In this document: positions 1 to 11,132 of the stretch, one piece after another | Numbering within the stretch: the stretch's first letter is position 1 | Layout: every line of letters begins with the position of its first letter | Assembly: GCA_038030265.1 (NCBI GenBank) | Contig: CM075943.1 | Location: 31,434,001 to 31,498,000, forward strand | From: Corythucha ciliata | Lineage: Eukaryota; Arthropoda; Insecta; Hemiptera; Tingidae | Reading direction: 5' to 3' | Length of the DNA: 64,000 bases | The notes under the pieces: model-generated | Databases searched by the model: none | What the model saw: only the letters and a program-made list of their open reading frames with translations | What the model was told of the DNA's origin: nothing | Program-made: the position numbers and the translations under genes

Positions 1-1560
1 AGGTGAGCGATGCTTGGGGTCGGCTAAGCGTCCAATTGGACGTTCCCGCCCCTGATTTGAGGATCATCTGCAGTTCTATTTTAAATCAATGGTATATTTC
101 CATTCCTTTCCAGAGCGACACTCAACACTGTGCTGGGAAAAACGTGAACCCACGGGGTGAGTGTGGAGCCGGCTTATGACAAACTTCACACCAAGCGAAA
201 CGCCCGCGCAGTACGAGTGTGAAGTGCACAGCTAGATTAGGGTATGGAGTAGGCTCCTACTGATGGCGCATTTTGGCGCATAGCCTTAAGGAATAAATAA
301 ATTTGCCGATCTACAATATTTAATTTGGTGCGAGACCGAATATTTTAGTACTGTGATATCTTCATCAATTCAAGCAATTGAAACGTGCAAATAAGCCCTC
401 GTTTCCTCAAGTAAAGATTCGTTAAAATGCCCGTTTTACTTCCATGTTCTCTTTGGTAATATTACGAATTGGGCCAAAACTCATCAATTTAACCCAATAA
501 ACAGAAATTTGAGCAAGAGAAATTTTGGGTTTTTGGTCTCTAATCCCCCAATTTTGCCCTAGAAATTGATTGAATTCCGGAAAAGTATCAAGTAACAGAA
601 ACTTTCGTGCGTGCTTTCATACCTACATAAGAAGAAGGAATAAGGATTTTAATGAGTTAGTTTCTTCATTATAGGATGTCTCCAGGATCCATCGATTGTT
701 GGTGAAAGGGTGGGAGGGGAGTTACTCATGGTACAGACCCAAGGTACGCGTAAAGTTATTAAGTGTATACGAAAGTGAAGTGAGCCTCCAAGCATTTTAA
801 AATAGTTAATTATTCGTCGTTCGTAATTTTCAGCTGGAAGAGACCTTAAGAACTTCATAAAGACTCATGTTAGGAAGAGAAAATTGACGCCATGAAGTTT
901 GAAGGAGGAGAATAAACGAAGTTATATAAAAAACGAGGTCGAAAAAGCTAGCTGAGAGCGAAAAGAATCCTTTAAGTTTGTTTATTTCAAAGCAGAGCTT
1001 TGGGCTGGTTGGTCTCGTCTCCTCGGAAATGGGACGACTTGTTCCCAAGTCGTCGCTTGAAAGTCATTTCGGCGATGAGATCAGCCAGTCTGTGGTTTCT
1101 CGAAACTCGTCCACCCCTCACCCCTTCAAGCCACATTGTCTTCGTCTCCTCATTTAAAACTAAATTACGTCGAAGTCAAGCAGTTGTTTAATGCGTTGTC
1201 TTTGCCAAACAATACCTTTAGTGGTTCAATCGCGTTACAGACATCATCTCTGTCTTAGCTTTGTAATATTGAGTCATCGTTGTAATCTTCTAGTTGGCGA
1301 ATTGTATTGTAATTATTTCTTGAGAATTGCATGTAAGCAAAACATTTACTTTGGCTTCATATTTTAATTTTAGGGTTTTGGGTTGTCAAAAGTAAAATAT
1401 TAATCAAGATGTATGGCTTAAAAACTAATAATATTTACTTTCGCGTTTGTACAATATGTTTAATACATTTTGTTTTAATGGCTAACAAGCAGCAACAGCA
1501 AACAAAACATGGTGTTGTCATGGGGGAAAGAGATAGCCCGGAGTTGAATAGTTCCTGGTC
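1..1560. other. No recognisable gene; possible TE 3' tail near 290-305
   Basis: I see no convincing coding sequence here. Short open frames lack motifs and overlap on both strands. The first 300 bases are GC-richer than what follows and end in an AATAAATAAAT-like run at about 291-303. That resembles the 3' end of a non-LTR retrotransposon or a transcript 3' end, but no coding part lies upstream inside the window. Confidence 0.4.
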
Positions 1561-1632
1561 GCCGCGGTGTCTTGGTGGTCTGAGAGCCGTACCGGAGATA
1601 AGGTGTCCGGGTTCGATTCCCGCTCCGTGGCA
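1561..1632 (+). pseudogene. Degenerate tRNA-like sequence (tRNA pseudogene or SINE head)
   Basis: The ends can form a 7-bp acceptor stem (GCCGCGG with CCGTGGC, one G-U pair). The 4-bp D stem is plausible and a B-box-like GGTTCGATTCC is present, followed by a T-rich run just downstream. The anticodon stem has a mismatch, position 33 is not U, and the T stem has only four pairs, so a working tRNA is unlikely. A tRNA pseudogene or the head of a tRNA-derived SINE fits best. A covariance-model tRNA scan would decide. Confidence 0.4.
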
Positions 1633-2493
1633 GTTTCTTTTTCTCACGACACATAAAGCACCATGTCACTGTTGTTTGTAAATGTATAGCCCGTCAAGAA
1701 GAACATGAACCCGCAGACAGCGCTCTCTCATTTGATTAGATGCAACTTCTCCACCCCCTACTTTTACAGAAACTATATATCCCCCTGTTTACCAATGATG
1801 AAGCGTTTTATCAATCCGAAGTGTGGCGACGTAGTCGAATGGGCTTATCAGGGGTCCATTTTCAACTTGTCGAGCTATAGAAACCACGTTGTTCTTTTTC
1901 CAGAGGCATTAAAAAAAAATAATTGTCGTTTCCAAGATTTTTGTAATTTCATTCTTTCCTGACCTGACAATATGAAATACAATTTAATTTGGAATGTTTC
2001 AGGAGCAAGAGACACGATGAGAAAGACTGTAATTATTGATAAGCTGTCGTTTTTTAAATTTATCTTGTTGTTTTTTCTCTTTTGTAAATGCTATTTTGTT
2101 ACGTTTTGGTGTAAGATTTTGAGGTTAATTTTACCAAGTTCATGTGCAAGTTATTTGAGATAGCGCTGTAAAGCCGCCTTCAAATGCGAGCTGTGTCATG
2201 CTAAGACAGTAACATTTAGCCAATCGAGGAGCGGCACACGCAGCTATTCATTATATTTCATTGGATACCTATTGTAATTATCTTCATTTTAAGAATTTTA
2301 TTTGGCGACGAAATTGAATAAGGGTACAAAATTTACAAATCATATGATCCGTACTACAAAAAAAAATTAGTAGAGATCATAATACCAACAATACCGCTCT
2401 GCAAAGCTTGACCATTAATACCCCCCCCCCCCACCACAAAGGTAATAATACAATTTTTGAATTGGGATGAAAGCTTGTCAGTTATAATAATAA
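1633..2493. other. No recognisable gene
   Basis: AT-rich sequence with only short motif-free frames. A run of ten or more C lies near 2421-2432. Nothing else is supported. Confidence 0.4.
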
Positions 2494-3044
2494 GGTATCG
2501 TCGGCCTAGAAGTGATACCTCGTAAGTGAAAAAACACGATTTTACAGGAGAAACAAAAAAATTTTTATGCAAAACCTACAATGAGGAAAATGCATGATTG
2601 GGCTTTTGAAAAGCAGGATATCACAGTTTATGTATTGGTTTATGTATTGATAAAAAAAGGTAAATTAACCTGTTACTGAGAAACGCTACATATGGTATCA
2701 CTTGATAAATTTCAACTATCTTCGCACCACAATCCATAGTAGGCTCTATATGTAGAAAACCAATTGTTCAACTATTATGTATGTAGGTACATATCGTCGG
2801 CTAAGGCGTGATACCTCGTAAGTGACAATTTGGCGAAAAATAAGTTTTGGTATCAAATTTTTCGTTAGATACCTAACTTGATTATCATAAATTTTGTTTT
2901 CAAGATAATCAGTATAATTTTTTATGAGAGAATTGCCAAACATTTGAAATTAATGTAAAAATAATGATTTTTAAAATGATTTTTTGTTCTCCTGTAAAGT
3001 TTGGTTTTTGGACATACGAGGTATCACGCCTTAGCCGACGATAT
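2494..3044. mobile_element. TIR element with about 30-bp termini plus a third, related end
   Basis: The segment 2791-3044 begins with ATATCGTCGGCTAAGGCGTG and continues through GATACCTCGTA. The same about 30 bases are present inverted at its right end, giving near-perfect terminal inverted repeats around about 195 bp. A third, more diverged copy of this end starts near 2494. It shares further sequence (an ACAGGAGAA-type motif at about 2546 and inverted at about 2990) with the right end. This looks like a non-autonomous DNA transposon with a nested or duplicated left end. No transposase is visible and the superfamily is not assigned. Confidence 0.6.
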
Positions 3045-4479
3045 ATGGTCGGTTTATCGAAGTTCCTTCTTTATATTTGAAAACAAAGCTTAATTGCCTA
3101 GTAGCCTAGTTGTTTGATTTGAATTGCAACCGGAGGGTTTATAGATTGAATTATTCATTTCGCTTCAAGAGGGTTCAAGTTTTCTCATTACAGGCGCGTT
3201 TAATTATAGCAATAACTAAAAAACATTTCAGTGTATCTAGAAACGATAAAGATATAGGATTGCACGTTGTGGTTGGGAACAACGTCATGAACACATGGAT
3301 TTCTCTGTTATAACCGCAAATCCTATCTTCAGCAATTTTTGCACATATTTCAACGATTTATTTATTTAAATTTGGAATAAAATTGAATGACACAGAATAA
3401 CCGTCCTCTGACCTACATAGTGGAGTTTAAGATTGACTACGCTTTTTGTAGCAATTGCCATTAAATTTCAAAATGTCGTTATTATTTTCACAAAACCGTT
3501 TACATTTAAATTCAAATAATTTCTCGCCACAGTGCATTTCAAAAGAATTCTTATTCCATCCTGAGCAGTTTGCTGACTGTCCAAAAGCTGTAAATTAAAA
3601 ATGAAAAGATGAATGTTGCTCATTCATTTCAAGTTACGTTAGAAATATTAGAAGTTATGGACGGTCTTGGTCATGTCAGTTGTTCGACTTCTACGGGATC
3701 ACGCACTTGAACTACCTACACCTCTTTTTACGATGGATTATAAAAAGTAAGGACGTAAAGGGAAAAGGATAGAGGTTTGAATCATTTCCATGAAGTTATT
3801 TTTGTAACAAATTAAAGTTGTTGTGCTCACGGTTGTGTTCTCTGTGCGGCGTCTATACATGTTTCATTTTGATGTCGCAGCGACGCTCGTTGATGAGCAG
3901 CAAGGCGATAAAATAGGGATTCGATTCGCGAAGAACGACTGAAAACAATGAATAAAAAGCGAAATGAATCTTTAATGCCTCTACCGGTCAAATGTAATAC
4001 GGAGTCAGAAAATTGGTCTTATTTTGCTATCTTCAGTCTTCACTGTCTGCGCGTTAAGGTTTTGAAGAGACATCGAATTAATTCACTGAGTTACTAGTTA
4101 GGACATTAAATAAAAAGGCCTAGAGATAATTTCATATCTCTACGCCACTAAATCAGTAGCGCCTTGACCCAAGATCTATTAGCATAGGACTTTATTCGCG
4201 AGTCAAATCGGAGTGACTGCCATCTGGTTAGAGAACCTAATAACCTACAATTACACACAGTACTGAAAATATCCGCCATATTTGGTCCTTTAGAGAAGGG
4301 AGGGCTGATGAGGCTTTGATTGGCTGATGAGCGTAACCTAAACGACCACAGCAGCGGATGAGAGATATCAAATCTATTTGGTCCGTATATGGAGGGGGGA
4401 TGGGGGGGACGTCGAGTGTCAGTACTGACAAATATGTTTATGAAAGATGTTGTCTCCACACGTGTTTATTTTATTTTAT
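3045..4479. other. No recognisable gene
   Basis: AT-rich anonymous sequence. Short frames have no motifs, and no repeat partner was noticed elsewhere in the window. Confidence 0.35.
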
Positions 4480-4525
4480 AACCAGAACCAGTTTTCTGCC
4501 TACTTTGAGGCCATCCTCAGTGGTT
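4480..4525 (-). ncRNA. Hammerhead-ribozyme-like motif (type I, short stem III)
   Basis: Read on the minus strand, the sequence gives AACCA, then the core CTGAGGA, a stem II of TGGCC...GGCA with one bulge, then GAAAAC-TG-GTTC, then TGGTT. AACCA and TGGTT form a 5-bp stem I. AAC and GTT form a 3-bp stem III with a 2-nt loop. The C after GTT sits at the usual cleavage position. All conserved core positions (CUGANGA, GAA, UH) are present. Very short stem III hammerheads are known from Penelope-like retroelements. No Penelope coding sequence lies beside it, so this may be a solo terminal fragment. Confidence 0.55.
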
Positions 4526-4529
4526 CTAT

Positions 4530-5879
4530 CTTAAAGAAGCTTTTGAGTGCAGAGCACTTCGTCCGATTTTTAACGTCAACTTATAGAGCCATGACCAGGT
4601 TATGACTCCATACTATACGAGTACTGACTCCTGCTGATTAGGAGCTAATCACAATTTTCCTAACGAGTGTTTCCAGTTGGTACTTATTTTATGCTACATT
4701 TTTCTAGTCAGTCCGGTTGTTTGAAAAATGTTGTTCCCGAAGTTTTCCGTTTTTCTGTGACAAGTTCATCAAACTTCATCATGCCACACCATTTAGGCCC
4801 GTACCTATGCCAAGTCTTTCCTCGAATTTTCCTCAACTCAAAGCTCCCTAACTGGAAAATCAATAAAATAACATGTTATTCTACAGTTTGTGAGGTAGGT
4901 TGAAGTTAAAGGAAATTTCTTGGAACGACTTATTATATCCTACGGGGCTAATTGTAAGAAGAACTCGGGGATAACATGCCATATCATAGAAGGACTCGTT
5001 GTCGTTATGGAAGGTCAACTACCGATGATAACATCGTACATCAAACGAAATGACAATGAATACGCGATCGGTGGGGTTTATAGTCTGATTGAAAAAACAA
5101 CAATAATGCTGCATACGAGATCTGGATACAATGGCATCAAAACGTCCACTCCCTCCTACTATCCTTTCATGGAATCTATATGAAACGTGTCAGAGTTTTT
5201 CCCACGCCAAGGGCATTAAAAATAATCAGAGCAAATGAATTGTCCAGTTAAATAATATTGTATCTGAAAATAATAAAGGGGAGAGTGTGAGGACGACATT
5301 ATATGCCTGAATACACGTCCAGCACAAAGTTGGTATGAGCGATTCATTTTTTTTTTCTTATTCAGCTCTCTCACTTTCACACCTAAAAAAAAGGCGGTTT
5401 TTGTTATTGCGGTCAGCACAAACCTGGAGAGTTGGTCATTTAACAATTCACTAAATCACTCCTCCTCCCCCTATCGCTCTCGGCATTTTATATAACTTGG
5501 AGGGACAAAGCCCCCGTGGAGAATTTTTTCATTAAATAAATCGTTTATAACTTGATACGGCAATTTTATGTGGAGTAGTTAGTTCCGAGGGGAATGAGAA
5601 CAATCATTTAATGGTCTATGAAAGCGTCACGAAACGTATCCGTAAATTGACTCCTTTTTCCCTTCAATAATTATTTCTAGTCAACCACAGTTAGTATAGG
5701 ATGGCGTGATTCCAGGGCCAGTCGGATTTGAAATATGTTTGTTCGTTTACTGCACAGTAGGGATTTACTGCGACAGAACGCACGGTGTATAATGCTGTCA
5801 GTTCCTGTGGTATGCTGTTTTCGAGTTTCCCACCTTTTTATATCTGAAACAAGTATTTTACTACCACCATTTTACTTAC
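4530..5879. other. No recognisable gene
   Basis: Anonymous sequence. Frames up to 87 codons exist but have no domain, repeat or compositional support. Confidence 0.35.
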
Positions 5880-5998
5880 AAGCATTGACTCAGATTCAAT
5901 ATTCACTCTAAAACAGCAACACCCAAAGAAAAATGTGTACAATCCTGAAACAAAGGCGGTGCACAGAAAAACAAAAAATATGCGAGGACATAAGACGG
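5880..5998 (-). pseudogene. Diverged partial copy of the membrane segment of the 7.0-8.6 kb gene
   Basis: On the minus strand this stretch reads as a protein fragment resembling the transmembrane and cysteine-rich part of the neighbouring 535-residue protein (residues about 397-434). The shared pattern is AFVSGLY-FFFGCCC-RVNI-SES. Differences are mainly single substitutions, and one of the four cysteines is now phenylalanine. No start codon or flanking homologous sequence is visible. The piece is separated from the gene by a repeat at about 6017-6873. It is a decayed tandem copy or a captured fragment. An expressed paralogue exon is possible but less likely. Confidence 0.7.
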
Positions 5999-6016
5999 CC
6001 GCGAGCATTAGGTATT

Positions 6017-6873
6017 CAGGGTGTACAATAACGAGATACTAGAGAAAAACCTGAGATTGGGCACGTCATTTGGGATCAGATCACTCGGGATTTGGGAATC
6101 AGAGCATTCCGAGTCCACAGCGCGGAGCGCTTTGATTGGTTGACACCCACAGCTCAGCTTTTTAAAGCTTGCTTGTGAAGCCGTCTTTAACGTAATTTGT
6201 TTTCTTGTTGGCACAACATGCCCATTTTCGAGCACTTTGCCTTGCTTTTTCGAATCTTCATGCGATATCTCGCTCAAAACAGCACAGATTCCCAATCTTC
6301 TTGAGCCGTTTGAAAGCTTACAAAATGGACATGTTTTCCCCGAGTTCTGACAAATGATGTGGCATGATGAAGTATGATGAGATCGTCAAAGAGGAAAACG
6401 GAAAACTGAGAATAACAACAATTTCACCTTTTTCGAAAAATTAAGGGTTAGGTCGACAATGTCCGTTTAAGCGTTGCTAAGGTTTAAACGATTTTGTATT
6501 CAAAATGCTAATTTCTGATTGGGGTGTAAGCACCTATTCACAGCTTAGTGTTAAACGGAACTTTAAACCCATGATGTGGCCGACCCGGGCCTAATTAGGA
6601 TACTTGAACCCGTTATTAACATAATAAAACTGGGCATTTTTGAAGGAAATTTTGTGCTCTTTTCAGAACCTTCGCTTAATTTATTTAGGGTTAAACGATG
6701 GCTGCGTTTCGGCGTCTTTTTTATGGAAAAAGGGAGAGTGGCTAAAAATTCACTAATTTACCTCTAACTCTGAAACAAAGCATTTGCGACCCTATGTTCA
6801 TAGGCTTTTTTGGTCCGCCCTGCCGAGTACTACAACATATTTCAACCCGGATCATTCCTCCTGAAACACCCTG
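6017..6873. repeat. Interspersed repeat with CAGGGTGT / ACACCCTG ends
   Basis: The left end (CAGGGTGTACAATAACGAGA) and its following 60 bases resemble the outer ends of the large inverted repeat at 11.1-13.2 kb and a copy at 22.0 kb. The right boundary is set by an inverted AAACACCCTG at 6864-6873. No transposase or clear target duplication was found. The interval also holds a fragment at about 6455-6575 that matches, in opposite orientation, sequence at about 31,897-31,970. The right boundary is uncertain. Confidence 0.45.
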
Positions 6874-7041
6874 TATTTTAGGCTCGTAATTTAGGTAATG
6901 CGCTATTCAAAGGGGAAGCTATGGAGAATGTTGCTGTGTCTTCCTTGTGTAATTTTACGTGACATATTACAATACCTATTTCCTTTTAAATTTGTTTTCC
7001 AAGCGTTTGCTGTTGGCTGTACTAAATGGAAAAAGTCTTAC

Positions 7042-8649
7042 TTAGTTTCTTTTATTTATTTTCTTTCTCTTTTCAAATCCTCCCATAAATTGTTCAAGAG
7101 TGTTAGCGTCGTCTTGTATATCTTTGCCAACTCCGTGTATGAAATGGCGAAGAGTATCGATCTGGGAAGCCTCGCATAGCACCTCGCCGGATAATTCATT
7201 TATAACCATATTAATTTTCTTCGAAAGAATCGAACAGCGGTCACGGAGGGCTTCAATAGTCTCAGCTTGAGGCACGTGAAGGGCGAGGCCGCAGTGACGG
7301 TTATAATCCTCGGAGTCGTGGTCACATAGATGGTCGGCGGAGCACGCAACTGACTCAGAGTCAATATTCACTCTACAACAGCAACACCCGAAGAAAAATA
7401 TGTACAATCCTGAAACAAAGGCGGCGCACAGCCAAACAGTAATGAGAAGTAGAACGAGGACATTCCTGGGTAGACCCGAGAGGCTTTCATCATCCTCCTT
7501 CTCGACGGTGTCTTTATCGAAATCTTTAGAGTGATATGTGTCGTCGTCTTCGTAAACGTCCACTTCAGTACTGAATTCAGCTTTTTGATGGTCATTTTTC
7601 AAAAAAGATACAATTTTTGGTTCCCACATTTCCTCACTTTGAGCTTCGGATGAAAAAATTGGCGCTATAGTAACTTCGTTTTGAGCTGTACTTATAATGT
7701 TTTCTGAAGTGCTAATAGGCGGTGTACTATTGTTCTTTCCCTTCCTGTTGCTAAGTGCGTTGGAACTTATAGAGTTTGAGATTACTTCTTTTATTTCAAT
7801 CAATGTTTTTTCGAACTGATCGCTAGATAGGAACGGCATTACATTTTTCGTAAGCCAGTTAATGAATTGCGTGGACACGATAACTGTGGCTTCACGCTTC
7901 ATACTGTAGGAATTCATGCAGTACAGTACAAACGTGTATAAGTCTGCAATTAGATAAGGAACATCAGAGCTCTGCGTTTCAAGAGTAAGGTCATCAAATA
8001 TTGGAAATTCTATTTCAGACTTGTTACTTCTTAGTACAGGAAATTTTGAAGAGTCTAAAACTGGCAGTAATGGCCCACCTTCGCTAGCTTGAACCATAAC
8101 GTCAGAACAAGGATGAACATGTTTTGAATCCACTATAGTATCCGTTCCACTGCCCTCTTTTTGTGCACTGATAACCGCACTTTCTTCTGATTCATTGGAT
8201 CCGGCTGAATTTTTCTCTTCGCCTGAAGAATCATCATCGGACACATTTCCATATTCGTTCACACTTTTCTTGAATTTCGTGAAACCAATTATTTGTTCAA
8301 TAGATGCTTGATTTCTACTGTAGGCTCCATGTAGAACCGGAGTGGCCGCCTCAAGTAGCTTTTTGAGAATTTCCCGCCTCGTTCTCCCTTCACGCTGCGA
8401 GCATCTCTCACTCACGATGAAACAAAACTTAAAATAATTCAATAACGTGTCTATGCGGTCTGGTTCAATTTGAATGTTGAAATGACCAGTACAAAATTGT
8501 TCTTCAGTAAGAGAGCTGATATTCCTGACTTGACATTCTGCTGGAACGTTGTATAGCAGGCTTATCAAGACGACGGATGTTAAAATATTTCTTACTTGCA
8601 CGGCCCTACATTTTACTCGGTAAAAGCAGTTCAATTTTACCTTGAACAT
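7042..8649 (-). CDS. Uncharacterised single-pass membrane protein, 535 aa
   Basis: I do not recognise the family. The 1,608-nt open frame has no stops, far longer than chance in this composition. The N-terminus has a hydrophobic stretch (about residues 21-35), either a signal peptide or an anchor. The middle is Ser/Glu/Asp-rich with acidic runs (about 137-160 and 364-390) and N-glycosylation-type sites. A strong transmembrane helix spans about 396-420, directly followed by CCCC (422-425), a likely lipid-modification or membrane-edge site. The C-terminal about 110 residues hold more cysteines and a possible coiled coil (about 463-530), ending in basic residues. This suggests an N-out surface protein with a cytoplasmic tail. 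It appears intronless, so it could be a single-exon gene, a retrocopy or a protein derived from a mobile element. The first ATG was chosen; another start would remove little. A decayed partial copy lies 1.1 kb downstream. Confidence 0.75.
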   Translation of the reverse strand: MFKVKLNCFYRVKCRAVQVRNILTSVVLISLLYNVPAECQVRNISSLTEEQFCTGHFNIQIEPDRIDTLLNYFKFCFIVSERCSQREGRTRREILKKLLEAATPVLHGAYSRNQASIEQIIGFTKFKKSVNEYGNVSDDDSSGEEKNSAGSNESEESAVISAQKEGSGTDTIVDSKHVHPCSDVMVQASEGGPLLPVLDSSKFPVLRSNKSEIEFPIFDDLTLETQSSDVPYLIADLYTFVLYCMNSYSMKREATVIVSTQFINWLTKNVMPFLSSDQFEKTLIEIKEVISNSISSNALSNRKGKNNSTPPISTSENIISTAQNEVTIAPIFSSEAQSEEMWEPKIVSFLKNDHQKAEFSTEVDVYEDDDTYHSKDFDKDTVEKEDDESLSGLPRNVLVLLLITVWLCAAFVSGLYIFFFGCCCCRVNIDSESVACSADHLCDHDSEDYNRHCGLALHVPQAETIEALRDRCSILSKKINMVINELSGEVLCEASQIDTLRHFIHGVGKDIQDDANTLEQFMGGFEKRKKINKRN

Positions 8650-10091
8650 AAATTAAAATTCAAGGCTTCAATCCAAATTAAAAAAAGGCCTGAAAATTAT
8701 TATTTCCCCGTGGTTTTCGGAATGAAAGCCCACGGATTGTAGAAAAAAAAATAGGTACGTTATTCTCTATTACTCCGGGAGCTGGAGTTTCTAGGGAGGG
8801 TAAGGAGGTTTGGGGAGCCAAGCTAGCCCTTCCGAGTCCGGGACCCTCAATGGGTATGACGGAGGGGCCCACTGGTGGCCTTGGCGTCACCGGACTCGGC
8901 TTGGCCGGGGGGCCACCCCAAAAAAAAAAATTACTTATTAGTGAGATTTTGCAACCACTACCGTAAACGTTAAAGTTAATTGTCGTGTACGCGTTGATAG
9001 GGTGGCTTTTTGTTCGGTATAAAACCGCCGAGTACAATTTCGGTACTTCGCTTCCGAACTTCGTCTTCAATGAGCCTATGTTCGGTCTCGGAGTTCTCCG
9101 GCTTATCTCCAGAAGTTCGGTGGCTAGTCGCTTGATATCGGTGCGCAATCAATCATGATCGGTATCCCGACCCTTTTGGTGGGAAACACCCACCGAAATT
9201 CAGCGAGGGTGGAATGAGTCACCAGGCCTGTAATTCACAGTGAAGGTCAAAAAAGGAGAAGCATTGCTCCATAAACTATAGTACACTGTTTAGAATGCTT
9301 GTATTATCCTTAGTAGGGAATAAAGTACATAGCACAATGTACAAGTAAAAGGGAATAAATTTACATAATCCGAAAACTAGGCTCACAAAAAAATGCATTT
9401 AATCATGCAGCACCACTGTTACAATGTTCTTGAAGTAGGTTCATCCTTCATGGTAGTCAGGAAGCGTCGTAAAACTCGATAGAAATTAATTACAACGAAC
9501 TACACCAACCGAAATAATAATTTTAGTACTTGCAAATAACCGATACTTTCTTACGGTCACCCAACACACACAATCACCACCTGAACACTGAACTCGTGCT
9601 CTCCTCTCCCCAACTCAGTTAGAACTAGAAGCTTCATTCGTTCGTCTCGCTCGCTTGGCGTGGTTACTCGGTGGATAGCCAACGACGATGGGCTACTTGT
9701 CGTTGTTTACCGATGCTCAGCTGAGGATCGTCCGACGTTCAGTAAAACAACTCCCGAAATAATGTCACCGATCTTCAGTAAATTTTATTCGGCGTGTCAT
9801 CGAATTTTAAGCCACCGAAGAAATAGTTCAGTGGAGAAGTAATTTCTTCTGCGGTGAATGTTCACCTACGTTCGGCTATGCGACCGCAGAACGCTCAACC
9901 GCAGAACCATCGGCGGTAATTTTACAATATGGCTGCCTTCTTCGGTGAAGATTAACCACCGAAAAAATGGAATTCTCCACTGAACGAATTTTTCGGTGGA
10001 GAATAGTAAACATTTCGTTTGTTGTAATGTGAATGTAGCTTTAACGTTAGCGTTAGCGGAGCTGTTTGCAAAATCTCTCTATAATCTTATA
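8650..10091. other. No recognisable gene; CGGTGGA/CACCGAA-rich repeat-like stretch
   Basis: A 156-codon minus-strand frame at 8678-9148 is proline-rich by composition only and has no motif. Short related motifs (CACCGAA, CGGTGGA) recur between about 9,050 and 10,010 on both strands, suggesting a decayed foldback element. I could not define its ends. Confidence 0.3.
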
Positions 10092-10229
10092 GCGTTTTCT
10101 ATTTGCATAAAATTCCGCTCTGAAGCCGAGCATTTCCACCCGTCTTCTCTGAATTATATCATATGACATCGGAGAAGACGGGTGGAAATGCTCGGCTCCA
10201 GAGCGGAATTTTACGTAAATAGAAAACGC
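10092..10229. mobile_element. Hairpin MITE with about 59-bp arms
   Basis: Arms at about 10,092-10,150 and 10,171-10,229 are inverted copies with only a few differences, separated by about 20 bases. The outer ends read GCGTTTTCTATTTGC and its complement. There is no coding capacity. A long, nearly perfect hairpin of this kind is typical of miniature DNA transposons or recent inverted duplication. Confidence 0.7.
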
Positions 10230-11130
10230 CATTATTGTTATTCCTTAAAGCTTCAAAACCCAGCTCAAAAAATGTCTTCATTTGAATTCACCTCGATTTG
10301 TACATACTGGCACCTCCCCCCCCCTCTACCCAAACAGCGTCAACATATTCCGTCCAGATTTCAGTTAATTCAGAGGTCTGGCCGATTTTTGATTCTATAA
10401 ATTGTGGGATTTATTGGTTCTTGCGGGAAAATTAGAGGGTGCAGTAACACAAAATGAGTTTGAATAGACGATTTTTATAGACATGTGGTAGAGCGGGCGT
10501 CCAGTTCGGTTGTCTTTTTTCTTTAGCTGGGGTGAAATTTTTTCTATCAAAACATTAACCTCGTGTCATAATGTAATACAATTGACTTCCCGAGTGATGA
10601 GCTAATCAAACCTGACCGAGTGACGAGATTGTGAGTGCAGAGCGTGAAACTATAGTTTGGGGGAAGTTAAATTACTGTAGATTTGTGCTTGAAGGCGTGC
10701 AAAGGCTTGAAAACGAAAGCAAAGCACGTTCCTACGGGTGAGCCATTGAACTACTGACTACAAATAGGTCTCCCCTTTTCACCTCCGCCGTATCATCTTG
10801 CAACCTTCCGAAACCCACCCGCCTTCCCTCTTGTTCTCTTTCCGCAAGGCATTTTACTTCCGCGACTGGTGATCTTCTTCTCTTCAAATGTTATCCACGC
10901 GGAGTGATAACAATATACGAAGCTTGAAATTTTGCTTCTGGAATATCTTTACGACCAACCAACGTGATCTTGATATTCATTGTCGGGCACACGTTTTTTT
11001 CTTTTTTGGTGGCAATCGATAAGCCCCATCGTGATAGAGAGAAGGAAATCATATTAGGGGAAAAAAGAGGGGCGGCTTAAAAATATGAATCCCATTTGTG
11101 GCGGAGACGTCCAAATAGTGCATGGAAAGC
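10230..11130. other. No recognisable gene
   Basis: Anonymous sequence between two foldback repeats; nothing supported. Confidence 0.35.
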
Positions 11131-11132
11131 TA

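Noticed and set aside
8678..9148. 156-codon proline-rich minus-strand frame
   Set aside because: Composition comes from a G/C-rich stretch and an A run; no motif, and it overlaps a repeat-like region.
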